Origin: Boesenbergia rotunda | Lineage: Eukaryota > Streptophyta > Magnoliopsida > Zingiberales > Zingiberaceae | Direction: 5' to 3' | Assembly (NCBI GenBank): GCA_024364735.1 | Contig: JAGFNQ010008303.1 | Location: forward strand, 247,534 to 311,533 | DNA length: 64,000 bases | Part shown: in pieces, positions 43,694 through 54,848 of the stretch | How the letters are laid out: every line of letters starts with the position of its first letter | Numbering within the stretch: position 1 is the first letter of the stretch | The notes under the pieces: generated by a model | Told to the model about the DNA's origin: nothing | Database searches by the model: none | Seen by the model: the letters and a program-made list of their open reading frames with translations, nothing else | Program-made: the position numbers and the translations under genes

Positions 43694-45543
43694 TGTAGCG
43701 ACCCGCCTTCTTACTACCTTCAGACGGATCGTTACTTCTCTCTACTCCTCTACTCTTATACATGACTAACAGAAATGCGGAATTCTTTTTTTTTTAAACT
43801 TTTAAATTCTGCTAACAATTATATTCTAACTTAAGCAATCATGTATAATAATACCATGCCATACTTTCTTCTCAAATCCCATAGCTAATACCTGTTGAAA
43901 ACAACCTTACCCTTCTTAAACAGCCTGTACCAGTCGACTGGTGACGTGGCAGTCGACTGATACGGCTGTAATCTGTTTTACAGGTTTCGGCCCTTGCTGT
44001 CCAAGGCCACCATTCCTTCAATTTCGAGCCATATCAAACTACGACGCCATTTCTATACTCTATGTCAGGTTCCTAAACAATTTAACCAATCAAACGAATC
44101 CATAAACTTAAATTTAGGACTTTTATGGGAGAAAATAAACTAAACAAGTTTATATAAACTTTAACAATAGAGTTTGTACCAATCTTGACTTCTAACCATT
44201 TAAACTCATCATACAAAGTTCTATAACATCACTATGGCATTATGGAATGAGAAAACAACTTTTCTAAACATACTTAAGAAATAAAAACTTGATTCAAAAA
44301 GGAAATTGATACTATCTTGGCACAAACACCTTTTTCTCTAACAAAGTATCAATATCTCTAACTACTCACACTTTTACTCATCCAATGCAATCATAAGGAT
44401 ATATATGCTAAATGAAATGACATGGAATCTTTACTCTAAGAAATTGAGCATGTAAAACTATCCAAAACTCAAATACTCTATAATCTCCATAAGCAAGAAC
44501 TTGAAATTTGAATAAACTTAAACATTGCAATTCAAATAACTAAATTATCTTGTGCTTAAGATCTCTCCATAATCAGCCACCACACACACTTTGCTCAGCA
44601 CCGCCTCGTCGCCTTCCTTCAGAATTGCTTGCCTTTACCTTTATCTGCAATAAGAGGAAAATGCAACTAGTAAGCAAAAAGCTTAGTAAGTACTATCTAG
44701 CTCACAAAATCTCGAAATGTGCAAACATGCTTCTAAATCAATAAGAAATCATATGAGATACTAAGATGCTTGAAAGAAAACTAAGAACATGTATAGCTTA
44801 AAACATGCATACTCAAGCAATAAATAATCTCAATTCACTTTTCTTGGCTCAACTTGAAACTTTAGCTATTCTTTAACTTTTGAAAACTTTCTTAAAACTT
44901 TTAAAGGAAATTCTCGCGGAAAAACCGCCTCTTACTGCAGGTGAGCAGTACTTACATTGATATCTTGGACTTACAACCAAGATTGACGTCTAGAACTCGG
45001 AAGAAACTTGAGATCTCGGAGAATTCTTCACGTCTACGCGTTCCTTTCGTCGCGGGGATCCCGAATATAGGATTATCTCTTGGAGAAGGGTCTCGGACGG
45101 CTCTCTTGGCTTGGTGTTGGTGTCGCCCAAGAGAGGAGAGGGAGAGGAGGGGTCGGCGCAATTGGGAGAGGGAGAGGGTTTGAGAGAAAATAAAACTTCT
45201 CTCTTTAATTAGCTATTTATACTTAAGGGTCGGATCAACCTAACTACAGCTTAAGTATTTGTCCTTCTTTCCTTTTCTGTGCTTGATACCTAGCCCAGCT
45301 GGCCGCGCGCTCCCTTGGTCTCGTGGTGGTCGCAGGTTCGATCTCCAGCTGCCCTTAATTAGTTTTTTCCATTTTTGGCTTTCTTTTTTCCTTTTTCTTT
45401 TTCTTTTTCCAAAAATACCAAACGGACTCGGAAAATTCCATAAAAATACTCTAAAAATTCCTAAAAATATCTAGAACTAAAAACCATTTCTAAATAATTC
45501 TAAGGACTTTAAGAACTAAAAATGGAAATTTTGGGGCGTTACA
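43694..45543 (-). mobile_element. 3' LTR of the chromovirus, with internal deletion
   Basis: It is the partner of 50242-52582 but lacks the segment corresponding to about 51449-51938. The junction lies in AAACTTTTAAAGG, where short AACTTT repeats flank the missing segment in the other copy, suggesting microhomology-mediated deletion. Confidence 0.92.
45291..45346 (+). other. tRNA-like module, antisense in chromovirus LTR
   Basis: TAGCCCAGCTGGCCGCGCGC (A-box/D-arm-like) and, 24 bp on, GGTTCGATCTCC (B-box-like) preceded by GGTCGCA. Orientation is opposite to the element. The right LTR has the same module at 52327-52382. Confidence 0.55.
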
Positions 45544-45552
45544 ATCCCCCAT
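45544..45552 (-). promoter_or_regulatory. Polypurine tract of the chromovirus
   Basis: On the element strand GGGGGAT directly precedes the LTR start TGTAACGCCCC. Confidence 0.75.
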
Positions 45553-45578
45553 ACCTTATAAAAAGTTCGTCCTCGAAC

Positions 45579-48500
45579 TTAGAATAACTCTGGATATCGT
45601 TCTCTCATGCTGTCCTCACGTTCCCAAGTAGCCTCTTCATGCTTTTGATTCTGCCAGATGACCTTCACTAGTGGCACTTCTTTGTTTCTTAATCTTTTAA
45701 CTGCTTTGTCCACTATCTGTGTCGGTCTGCTCTCATAACTAAGATTTTCTTGGATCTGTACTGACTGAGGCTGAATCACTTGGCTAGGGTCGTGAATACA
45801 CTTCTTTAGCATAGAGACATGAAAGGTACTGTGGATAGCTGACATATCCTCTGGTAGGTCCAGCTCATATGCTACCTTACCAACCCTCTTCATGATCTGG
45901 TAGGGTCCTATGTAGCGAGGACTTAGCTTGCCCTTCTTGCCAAATCTCACCACTCCCTTCATAGGAGCGACCTTGAGAAATACTGAATCCCCAACTTGGA
46001 ACTCAAGTGGCCTACGGCGTGTGTCAGCGTAACTTTTCTGTCTACTCTGGGCAGTCTCAATCCTCTGGCGGATCGTCTGGATAGCCTGAGCGGTCTCATC
46101 TATAAGCTCAGTCTGGCTGCCTAGTCCTGACTCCATCTCTTTCTTCTCACCAGCTTCTTGCCAACATAAGGGTGATCTGCATTTCCTGCCATACAATGCC
46201 TCATAAGGTGCCATCCTGATGGTGGCCTGATAGCTATTATTGTAGGCAAACTCAGCTAAGCACAGAAATTTACACCAACTACCTTTAAAGTCCAATGCAC
46301 AAGCCCTGAGCATGTCTTCTAAAATCTGATTTACTCTCTCTGTCTGTCCATCTGTCTGGGGATGGAAAGCTGTGCTGAACTGAAGTCTGGTGCCTAAGGC
46401 ACCCTGAACACACTTCCAAAAATGGGAGGTGAATCGCCCATCTCTGTCAGACACGATCGACCTCGGAACTCCGTGAAGCCTGATCACTTCTTTCACGTAC
46501 AGCTGTGCTAACTGCTCTACCGAATGCGACAACTTGATGGCTAGGAAGTGGGCAGACTTGGTCAACCTGTCCACTATCACCCAAATTGCATCATGTCCAT
46601 GGGTGGTTCTTGGAAGACCTGTGATAAAGTCCATGGATATTTCTTCCCACTTCCACTCTGGAATGGGAAGAGGCTGCAGAACTCCTCCTGGTCTCTGGTG
46701 CTCGGCTTTGACCCTCTGGCAGGTCAAGCAGGTACTGATATACCTGGCCACGTCTCGCTTGAGTCCAGACCACCAGAATCTCTTCTTTAAATCTTGATAC
46801 ATCTTGGTCGAACCAGGATGCATAGAGTATGGGGTACTGTGGGCCTCTTCTAGAATATTCTTTCTTAGTTCCTTATCATTGGGGACGCAAAGGCGGTCTC
46901 CAAAATAGAGTATGCCACTATCTGATACTCGAAACTCTGAATTTCCTGCCTCTTGGATCCCCTGCTTGATCTTCTGGATCTCTGGGTCTTGATCTTGCTT
47001 TTCTTGTATATCCTTAAGCAGGGTTGACTCTAGGGTCAGTGCAGAAAATTGCCCAATTATTACCTCGACTCCAAAATTCTTTATTTCTTTCTGAAGTGGT
47101 AGAGACAGTGATGATAAGGACATCAGTGCCGCACAGGATTTTCTGCTCAGTGCATCTGCCACTTTATTAGCTTTACCTGGGTGGTAGAGGATTTCACAGT
47201 CATAATCTTTGACCAACTCTAGCCACCTGCGCTGCCTCATATTCAGATCTTTCTGAGTGAAGAAGTACTTCAAACTCTGATGGTCTGTGAAGATTCTGCA
47301 CTGCACTCCATACAGGTAATGTCTCCAAAGCTTCAGTGCAAAAACCACAGCTGCTAGCTCAAGGTCATGCGTAGGATAATTCTTCTCGTAGTCCTTGAGC
47401 TGTCTGGAGGCATACGCTATTACTTTACCATCTTGCATGAGGACAGCTCCAAGGCCCATCTTGGATGCATCACTGTAGATGTCGAAGGCCTTGTCACTCT
47501 CTGGAACAGTCAGGATGGGAGCACTGGTCAGTCTCTTCTTCAGCTCTAGAAAACTGTGCTCGCATTTATCTGACCATTCAAACTTCTTGTTCTTTCTGGT
47601 CAAAGCTGTGAGTGGAGAGGCTATCCTGGAAAAGTCCTCCACAAATTTTCTGTAATATCCTGCCAGGCCTAAGAAACTTCTGATCTCACTGGCACTCTTG
47701 GGTCTACACCAGTTGCTGACTGCTTCTATCTTGGCTGGATCAACTTGAATGCCTTCTTTGGATACAATGTGACCTAGAAAGGTCACCTGATTTAGCCAAA
47801 ACTCACACTTTGAAAATTTTGCATATAGCTTCTCCTGCTGAAGGATCTGCAGCACTATCCTCAAGTGTGTAGCATGGTCCTCTGGAGTCTGTGAGTATAT
47901 GAGAATATCATCAATAAACACAATGACGAATTTATCGAGATACTCCCTAAAGATGTGGTTCATCAGCTCCATGAAGACTGCTGGAGCATTGGTTACTCCA
48001 AAAGGCATTACTACAAATTCGTAGTGGCCGTATCTTGTCCTGAAGGCCGTCCTGGGAATGTCACTTTCTTTAACCTTTAGCTGATGATACCCAGAACGTA
48101 GGTCTATCTTCGAGAACACTGTAGCCCCTTTGAGTTGATCAAATAAATCATCTATTCTAGGAAGGGGGTACTTGTTCTTGATGGTCACCTTGTTTAGAGC
48201 TCTGTAGTCTATGCACAGACGCATAGTCTCATCCTTCTTCTTGACGAATAGTACAGGAGCTCCCCAGGGTGAATGACTCGGGCGAATGAAGCCCTTGTCT
48301 AGTAGCTCCTGAAGTTGCTCTTGTAGTTCCTTCAACTCAGCTGGAGACATACGATATGGGGCCTTCGAGACCGGACCGGTACCGGGCACTAGCTCGATCT
48401 CGAATTCCACTTCTCTGTTGGGAGGTAGTCCAGGTAGTTCTTCTGGGAACACTTCTGGATATTCGCAAACTACCCGTACATCCTCCTGCTTGAGTTCTTT

Positions 48501-48974
48501 CTCTGCTCCTGAGTCCACTATGTGTGCAAGAAAACCAGCACACCCTTGCTCTAGCATCTGGTGGGCTGCCAAGGCTGAGAGAAATTTCTGAGTCTTCCTC
48601 CTTGGGGCTCCTTGAAATTCGAATGGTGGTTCTCCCTCTGGGCTGAAAACCACCTTCCTTCTACGGCAGTCCACTGAAGCGTTGTACTTACTGAGGAAAT
48701 CCATGCCCAGTATGATGTCGAAGTCCTGCATCGCAAGGACTATCAGATCGACATATAGCTGGAACTGGTGCTGCTTCCAACCCTCTCTGACTGATCTGAG
48801 GTCCCTCCAGTATAGTGGGCATGTAGTGTAACTGAGGCTTGCCTCCATGCTGTACGGACTGCTGAGGAAATACCTTAAACTTGTTTGGGCAGTCTCTGGA
48901 TCTGTGTCCCTCTTGTCCACATGAGTAGCATCCAGTTGCACCCAAAAGGCACGCTCCTGGATGGGTCCTCCCAC
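45579..48974 (-). CDS. pol: Chromovirus Pol, protease-deleted
   Basis: A continuous 1,131-codon frame. Residues 74-105 are only the C-terminal end of aspartic protease (YVDLIVLAMQDFDIILGMDF); the D-S/T-G active site is absent. RT follows, with KNKYPLPRIDDLFDQLKGA, MPFGVTNAPAVFMELM and the catalytic FIDD at 354-357. RNase H has SDAS at 501-504 and TDHQ at 563-566. The integrase zinc finger ends at CLTCQ (about 750-753), and the core has D782, D843 and E879. The C-terminal 50 residues (IVDKAVKRLRNKEVPLVKV, ATWERED) form a chromodomain-like module that in this group guides integration to chromatin. The formal Met is not the biological start. The frame overlaps gag and sits one base out of frame with it, probably because of the protease deletion. 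No stop interrupts RT to the chromodomain. Confidence 0.93.
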   Translation of the reverse strand: MGGPIQERAFWVQLDATHVDKRDTDPETAQTSLRYFLSSPYSMEASLSYTTCPLYWRDLRSVREGWKQHQFQLYVDLIVLAMQDFDIILGMDFLSKYNASVDCRRRKVVFSPEGEPPFEFQGAPRRKTQKFLSALAAHQMLEQGCAGFLAHIVDSGAEKELKQEDVRVVCEYPEVFPEELPGLPPNREVEFEIELVPGTGPVSKAPYRMSPAELKELQEQLQELLDKGFIRPSHSPWGAPVLFVKKKDETMRLCIDYRALNKVTIKNKYPLPRIDDLFDQLKGATVFSKIDLRSGYHQLKVKESDIPRTAFRTRYGHYEFVVMPFGVTNAPAVFMELMNHIFREYLDKFVIVFIDDILIYSQTPEDHATHLRIVLQILQQEKLYAKFSKCEFWLNQVTFLGHIVSKEGIQVDPAKIEAVSNWCRPKSASEIRSFLGLAGYYRKFVEDFSRIASPLTALTRKNKKFEWSDKCEHSFLELKKRLTSAPILTVPESDKAFDIYSDASKMGLGAVLMQDGKVIAYASRQLKDYEKNYPTHDLELAAVVFALKLWRHYLYGVQCRIFTDHQSLKYFFTQKDLNMRQRRWLELVKDYDCEILYHPGKANKVADALSRKSCAALMSLSSLSLPLQKEIKNFGVEVIIGQFSALTLESTLLKDIQEKQDQDPEIQKIKQGIQEAGNSEFRVSDSGILYFGDRLCVPNDKELRKNILEEAHSTPYSMHPGSTKMYQDLKKRFWWSGLKRDVARYISTCLTCQRVKAEHQRPGGVLQPLPIPEWKWEEISMDFITGLPRTTHGHDAIWVIVDRLTKSAHFLAIKLSHSVEQLAQLYVKEVIRLHGVPRSIVSDRDGRFTSHFWKCVQGALGTRLQFSTAFHPQTDGQTERVNQILEDMLRACALDFKGSWCKFLCLAEFAYNNSYQATIRMAPYEALYGRKCRSPLCWQEAGEKKEMESGLGSQTELIDETAQAIQTIRQRIETAQSRQKSYADTRRRPLEFQVGDSVFLKVAPMKGVVRFGKKGKLSPRYIGPYQIMKRVGKVAYELDLPEDMSAIHSTFHVSMLKKCIHDPSQVIQPQSVQIQENLSYESRPTQIVDKAVKRLRNKEVPLVKVIWQNQKHEEATWEREDSMRERYPELF

Positions 48975-49944
48975 ACTTAGGACAAGGTGGATACCTAGCT
49001 TGCTTGTTCTCTGAGTTTCCTTTTTGGCTGCCAGGCCACTGCTTCCTTTTGTGGTTCTTATTCTTCCAGTTCTGGTTATTTGGCTGAGGCTTCTGTCCTC
49101 CTATTGTCTTGTTCTCAGTCAGGACTGGCTTCTGCTGTGCTTGCTGTGCCTTGATGCTATTCAGGTAGTGCTCTGAGATTAGAGCACTACTGACTAACTC
49201 CTCGCTGGTCTGGGGTCGGTGCATCCCGCTGTTCACGTTGAGTGCTATCTCCGGGTTCAGCATGCGAAGCATCAGTCTGACTCGCTCCTTCTCTGTGCTG
49301 ACTAGCTCTGGGCAGAGGCGAGCTAGCCTGTTGAACTTTGCAACTGCTTCTCCCACTGATAGGCTACCCTGTCTGAACTCCATAAAGTCCTCGAAGTGCT
49401 TGTTGGTAACCTTCATGTGGAAGAATTCCTCATAGAACTCGTGCTCAAAATCTGCCCAGCTCATCTGGTTGACTATCTTCTTACTCTTGACTCGCTCCCA
49501 CCACATACGAGCATCTCCAGTTAGGCAGAAGGAGGCACATTTGACCTTCTCAACCTCTGGCCAGTCAAGAAGCTCCATCGTGCTCTCTAAAGTCTTGAAC
49601 CAAGCCTGGGCATCCCAGGGCTCAGTCGTGCCTGAGAAGCTTTCTGGTTTCAGTCTCTGCCACTGGACGAGGTATGCTTCTTGCCTTCGGTTCACGGCAG
49701 GGGGCTCCTGTGTGACGGGTGGAACTTCAGTCACCACTGGAGTTCCCACTCCTGCTGTGGGTGGTGTAGGGGGCACTGGGTGCTGATTCGCCATCAGTGT
49801 GGCGATGGTCTTCTGTTGTTCTGTAATCTGAACTTGCATTTGAGCAATGACTGCCATCAGGTTTGACTGTTCTGCGCCAGGCTCACTGTTATCTTGAACT
49901 GGAGTTCTGTTATTAGCATTAGGAGCTCGGCCTCTTCTTGCCAT
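48688..49944 (-). CDS. gag: Chromovirus Gag
   Basis: ATG 49942-49944 starts MARRGRAPNANNRTPVQDNS. Residues 90-250 form the retrotrans_gag capsid core (FKTLESTMELLDWPEVEKVK, LTGDARMWWERVK). A C-x2-C-x3-H-x3-C motif (CPKCGRTHPGAC, 321-332) and a true CCHC knuckle (CYSCGQEGHRSRDC, 339-352) follow and would bind the RNA. The last 60 or so codons overlap pol in another frame and appear to be out-of-frame reading after the protease deletion, so the natural Gag-Pol junction is lost. Start choice: first Met after the 5' leader, about 280 bp from the PBS. Confidence 0.9.
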   Translation of the reverse strand: MARRGRAPNANNRTPVQDNSEPGAEQSNLMAVIAQMQVQITEQQKTIATLMANQHPVPPTPPTAGVGTPVVTEVPPVTQEPPAVNRRQEAYLVQWQRLKPESFSGTTEPWDAQAWFKTLESTMELLDWPEVEKVKCASFCLTGDARMWWERVKSKKIVNQMSWADFEHEFYEEFFHMKVTNKHFEDFMEFRQGSLSVGEAVAKFNRLARLCPELVSTEKERVRLMLRMLNPEIALNVNSGMHRPQTSEELVSSALISEHYLNSIKAQQAQQKPVLTENKTIGGQKPQPNNQNWKNKNHKRKQWPGSQKGNSENKQARYPPCPKCGRTHPGACLLGATGCYSCGQEGHRSRDCPNKFKVFPQQSVQHGGKPQLHYMPTILEGPQISQRGLEAAPVPAICRSDSPCDAGLRHHTGHGFPQ

Positions 49945-50227
49945 CTAATAATGCATAAGGAAACAAGAATTCACTACTACATCTCTAGGTATAAACTTGT
50001 CTTCTTACTTAGTATCCTAATATCCATTCTAGGGATTAAACATGATTCCGTGATACTAAGGTATTAAACATGCTTCCTTGTTCTATGCACATATGAGTAA
50101 GTACTTAAGCACTTCTCTATACTGAAGTTAAGTAAAGGAGCAATAGAAAAACTGAAACTTAAAGCTTTCTTACTTGAAGACGGCAAGGTTGATGCTGATG
50201 TGTGTGTGATGCTGGAGAATGGGACCT

Positions 50228-50239
50228 GCTCTGATACCA
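50228..50239 (-). promoter_or_regulatory. Primer-binding site of the chromovirus
   Basis: GCTCTGATACCA on the plus strand (initiator tRNA-Met type) is two bases from the 5' LTR start at 50242. Confidence 0.95.
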
Positions 50240-50241
50240 AC

Positions 50242-52582
50242 TGTAGAGACCCGCCTTCTTACTACCTTCAGACGGATCGTTACTTCTCTCTACTCCTCTA
50301 CTCTTATACATGACTAACAGAAATGCGGAATTCTTTTTTTTTTTAAACTTTTAAATTCTGCTAACAATTATATTCTAACTTAAGCAATCATGTATAATAA
50401 TACCATGCCATACTTTCTTCTCAAATCCCATAGCTAATACCTGTTGAAAACAACCTTACCCTTCTTAAACAGCCTGTACCAGTCGACTGGTGACGTGGCA
50501 GTCGACTGATACGGCTGTAATCTGTTTTACAGGTTTCGGCCCTTGCTGTCCAAGGCCACCATTCCTTCAATTTCGAGCCATATCAAACTACGACGCCATT
50601 TCTATACTCTATGTCAGGTTCCTAAACAATTTAACCAATCAAACGAATCCATAAACTTAAATTTAGGACTTTTATGGGAGAAAATAAACTAAACAAGTTT
50701 ATATAAACTTTAACAATAGAGTTTGTACCAATCTTGACTTCTAATCATTTAAACTCATCATACAAAGTTCTATAACATCACTATGGCATTATGGAATGAG
50801 AAAACAACTTTTCTAAACATACTTAAGAAATAAAAACTTGATTCAAAAAGGAAATTGATACTATCTTGGCACAAACACCTTTTTCTCTAACAAAGTATCA
50901 ATATCTCTAACTACTCACACTTTTACTCATCCAATGCAATCATAAGGATATATATGCTAAATGAAATGACATGGAATCTTTACTCTAAGAAATTGAGCAT
51001 GTAAAACTATCCAAAACTCAAATACGCTATAATCTCCATAAGCAAGAACTTGAAATTTGAATAAACTTAAACATTGCAATTCAAATAACTAAATTATCTT
51101 GTGCTTAAGATCTCTCCATAATCAGCCACCACACACACTTTGCTCAGCACCGCCTCGTCGCCTTCCTTCAGAATTGCTTGCCTTTACCTTTATCTGCAAT
51201 AAGAGGAAAATGCAACTAGTAAGCAAAAAGCTTAGTAAGTACTATCTAGCTCACAAAATCTCGAAATGTGTAAACATGCTTCTAAATCAATATGAAATCA
51301 TATGAGATACTAAGATGCTTGAAAGAAAACTAAGAACATGTATAGCTCAAAACATGCATACTCAAGCAATAAATAATCTCAATTCACTTTTCTTGGCTCA
51401 ACTTGAAACTTTAGCTATTCTTTAACTTTTGAAAACTTTCTTAAAACTTTAGAAAACTTTGCTAAAGCATATACTTGAAAATAATAATCACTTGGATCCA
51501 CTGAAGACGTAAGTACCATCTCATGCGCGTTCCCTAAAAGGTTGGGGTAGCGAGCCACCAATCCTAATAGAGCAGACCTTGGTCTACCAGGGCCAAGACC
51601 TTGGAATTGGACACCTGGATTTCTTTAACGACGCCCTTGGACGCCGGGTACTGGCCTTATAAAATAAAATAGCTTTTCTTTCTTTTCTTTCTTATCTGTA
51701 AATGCCTTGGCATTTTCTGGAGCACCTTGCGTGCTAAAATCCCTAAGTCTTGACTTTTGGGGATTTCTTAAGGCCTTGGCCTTTTCTTTTCTTATCTTTA
51801 TCTTCTCTTTTCTTTTCTCATAGCTTTTCTTGGTCCCTAATCTCATATAGGACACTCAATAAAATATATAAGCATATAATGAACTAAGATCACATGCAAA
51901 AACTAAAAACTAAAAGAAATATCTCTTTTAAGAACTTTTAAAGGAAATTCTCGCGGAAAAACCGCCTCTTACTGCAGGTGAGCAGTACTTACATTGATAT
52001 CTTGGACTTACAACCAAGATTGACGTCTAGAACTCGGAAGAAACTTGAGATCTCGGAGAATTCTTCACGTCTACGCGTTCCTTTCGTCGCGGGGATCCCG
52101 AATATAGGATTATCTCTTGGAGAAGGGTCTCGGACGGCTCTCTTGGCTTGGTGTTGGTGTCGCCCAAGAGAGGAGAGGGAGAGGAGGGGTCGGCGCAATT
52201 GGGAGAGGGAGAGGGTTTGAGAGAAAATAAAACTTCTCTCTTTAATTAGCTATTTATACTTAAGGGTCGGATCAACCTAACTACAGCTTAAGTATTTGTC
52301 TTCTTTCCTTTTCTGTGCTTGATACCTAGCCCAGCTGGCCGCGCGCTCCCTTGGTCTCGTGGTGGTCGCAGGTTCGATCTCCGGCTGCCCTTAATTAGTT
52401 TTTTCCATTTTTGGCTTTCTTTTTTCCTTTTTCTTTTTCTTTTTCCAAAAATACCAAACGGACTCGGAAAATTCCATAAAAATACTCTAAAAATTCCTAA
52501 AAATATCTAGAATATTTCTAAACCATTTCTAAATAATTCTAAGGACTTTAAGAACTAAAAATGGAAATTTTGGGGCGTTACA
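50242..52582 (-). mobile_element. 5' LTR of the chromovirus, full length
   Basis: The LTR is 2,341 bp, longer than its partner by about 490 bp. The extra block (about 51449-51938) includes GGGGTAGCGAGCCACCAATCC, whose complement GGTGGCTCGCTACCCC is also found in family A LTRs (9672 and 56011), so the block is ancestral and the left LTR has lost it. CAGTCGACTG palindromes occur at 50479-50508. Confidence 0.95.
52251..52258 (-). promoter_or_regulatory. TATA box of the chromovirus 5' LTR
   Basis: TATAAATA on the element strand precedes a CT/GA-rich leader. The same box is at about 45218-45225 in the 3' LTR. Confidence 0.6.
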
Positions 52583-52587
52583 CAACT

Positions 52588-53156
52588 TTTAGGTCCTAAG
52601 CATCTCACCCATTTCTAAGTGACAAAACAGAATATCCTTAACTGTTTTGTGAGATGCATATTTTAATAGAAGGATTTATTTTGAAAAGACCATGATTAAT
52701 TTTGAAAAGTTAAATTAATTTTTTTAAACCCAATTTAAATTTGTTTTGAAAAGAGATATTTGAATCTAAAATTAACTGAAAATTTGTGTTAGATTCGAAT
52801 TTAACAAAGAGTAAATTGAATTTGAATTTCAAAATTGGCTTCCAGGTCTTGGCGAGGCACAAGGCCTTCTTTGGCCGTAGCCTTATTGGATCATCAACCC
52901 TTTCCTAGACAAAGCCTTTTAGTGAAATTTCATCTTCAAAATTACTTTTTGGTAAATTCTGGTCTAACTAGTTTGGGTCTTGGATCGGTAGCTTCGGCTA
53001 GTTCCGCCAAGATGGCTTCCCTAACGTACTATCAGCTCACCTCCACCCAATACTATGTTGTTCAAATTTCAATTAATTGATTTAGTCCTTACACTAACCA
53101 ATCCTAATTCTAAGCAGAAAAATAAAAAGAAACACATAATTAAAACAAACAATTGT
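52588..53156 (-). other. Noncoding interior of TR-GAG 2 between chromovirus and gag
   Basis: AT-rich text continues the TR-GAG 2 interior across the chromovirus TSD. An 81-codon ORF on the plus strand has no domain content. Confidence 0.6.
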
Positions 53157-53742
53157 CTAAGTAAGGTCACAATTGGAGTAATACTCCGGATTTTCGAAAT
53201 CAGCAAGATTATGAATTAAATTTTCTAACTTATTGACCTTATGTTTTAGGGTTTCATTTTCTTGTTTTAATTTTCTGAAGTTTGCTTTAATTAAGTTACA
53301 TGAATCAATCACATTATTTAAGGTAAATAACAGATTTTCAAATACTATAAATTTACCTTTGTCGGTTGTTTGTGCGGTATTCTTGGTAGCTCTTTTATCT
53401 GTGCATTCACGTTGGTAATGCCCGAACTCCTGGCACTTGAAGCATTGGATGCGACTTTTATCCCTTCGTGCTTTTGGAACTGGTTCCTTTGTCGCCATCG
53501 ATGGTGTCGTTTGAATCTTACGAGTAGGACACTCACTTTGGTAGTGCCCTCTCTCCCTGCATGTGTAACAAATTACATGATTTTTAAAATCTGATTTTAC
53601 ACTTTTACCTTTTGGTTCCTTATTGGGAATCTCCCCCTTGATTCTTGCCGCCTCGTATTTAGACTTTCCTTCTGATTCCGTGTCTGAGTCAGACTCGGGT
53701 ACTGGTTGAAGCTCTTTCTTTGGTGGTTCTTTTGGAGTTTTC
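53157..53742 (-). pseudogene. gag: SIRE-like Gag C-terminal half with double zinc knuckle
   Basis: Read on the minus strand from 53742, an open frame gives a Pro/Glu/Ser-rich linker, then CYTCRERGHYQSEC, a linker with KARRDKSR, and CFKCQEFGHYQREC: two perfect CCHC knuckles. A coiled-coil-like tail follows (FRKLKQENETLKHKVNKLEN) and the frame ends at 53157. The N-terminal capsid domain is missing because a family A LTR abuts at 53743 and only about 120 bp remain between that LTR and the PBS. Same architecture as the gag at 27556. Confidence 0.8.
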
Positions 53743-53884
53743 TATATCACCCCAAATTTTCCCATATATAATGTTTGAATTCATGAAACATTATTATTAT
53801 GAAATTTCATGATGGGCTTGGCTTAATGGGCTTTGATGTGGATTAGTGCAAAATGTGATAAAAAAAAGTGTAGAAAGGAGGAAG

Positions 53885-53931
53885 CAAGGATCGAACCTTG
53901 AACCTCCTATCTTAACCAATGCACCAAGCAA
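53885..53931 (-). other. tRNA-like module, antisense in family A LTR
   Basis: On the minus strand GCTTGGTGCATTGGTTAAG is followed by GGTTCGATCC within CAAGG...CCTTG. It is the shorter counterpart of 7950-8012. Confidence 0.45.
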
Positions 53932-54848
53932 TGTTTCGTGTTGAGAGAATAAGAATCATGCTCGCTAAAGCTAGGGAAGTGAAGAGACATGTCCCTTCAT
54001 GAGAATAGTATAAATAAGAAAGGGAGAGGGAGGAATAACTTCCTCTCTTCTTCTTCCTCACTCTTCCCATCGAAAACCCTAGCCCTTCTCCCTTTACAAT
54101 TTTTTAAAATATACCCTAGGGTTCTAACCCTAGGGAATTGGAAGGAAGAAGACTCATCCAAGGATCTTGCCCTCTACTAGGGCCAAGAGTTCTAGAGAAG
54201 TTCTAGTAAGGAGAACTCTCACCCTCCTTCAACCAAGGGTACCCTAAAGATTTAGAGAAGGTGAAATTCAAGTGAAAGGATGTAAGTATCCCCTCGCCTG
54301 CAGTGTAATTTTTGTGCATGATTCTTTTGTTCTTCTTGTTTTCGAAAAAGGGAAAATCCCTTGTGTATGTTTCGGCCACCCCTTAAGGGAAGGCCTTGGT
54401 TACTCCTTGATGCATGAGAAGACCCCTTGGAACTTAGGGTATATTTATATGTTGTTTCTCTTCATGATGTGATGACAAAAACTAGGGTTGAAGACCCTAC
54501 AAGATTCGGCCAAAGGAAAAGAAACTAGGGTTTAGGGTTTGGATGATTATCCTATGATGTATCCATGCTTAGTAGTGTAGACAAGGTGTTTGTATAAATG
54601 TTTGTGTGAATGTTTGATTTCAAAAACCCTAATATCCCTACCCTACACTTTCGGCCAACCCTAGAAGAATTAGGGTTTAGGGTGCATGATTATCCTATGA
54701 TGTATTCCATGCTTAATATGTGGCATGATATGTATATGAGGTGTTTGTGTAAATGTTTGTGTGAAAGTTGATTTCAAAAACCCTAATTCCCCTACCTTAC
54801 ACCATTCAGCCAAGGCATGAAACCTTAGGGTTTGTGAAGGTTAAACGA

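Larger units (their letters stand above)
43694..52582 (-). mobile_element. Chromovirus (Tekay-like Ty3/gypsy), youngest insertion
   Basis: LTRs 43694-45543 and 50242-52582, TSD CAACT (43689-43693 and 52583-52587), PBS, PPT, gag, pol with RT, RNase H, integrase and a C-terminal chromodomain-like segment. The LTRs differ by about ten small changes outside one deletion of about 490 bp in the left copy, so the insertion is recent. Protease lacks its catalytic half, so the element is defective. The clade is inferred from the Gag double Cys motif, the chromodomain position and the TGTA...TTACA LTR ends. Confidence 0.93.

Noticed and set aside
45291..45346. Genuine tRNA gene
   Set aside because: Boxes fit but no full acceptor stem or anticodon arm is convincing, and it recurs in both LTRs; I call it tRNA-like only.
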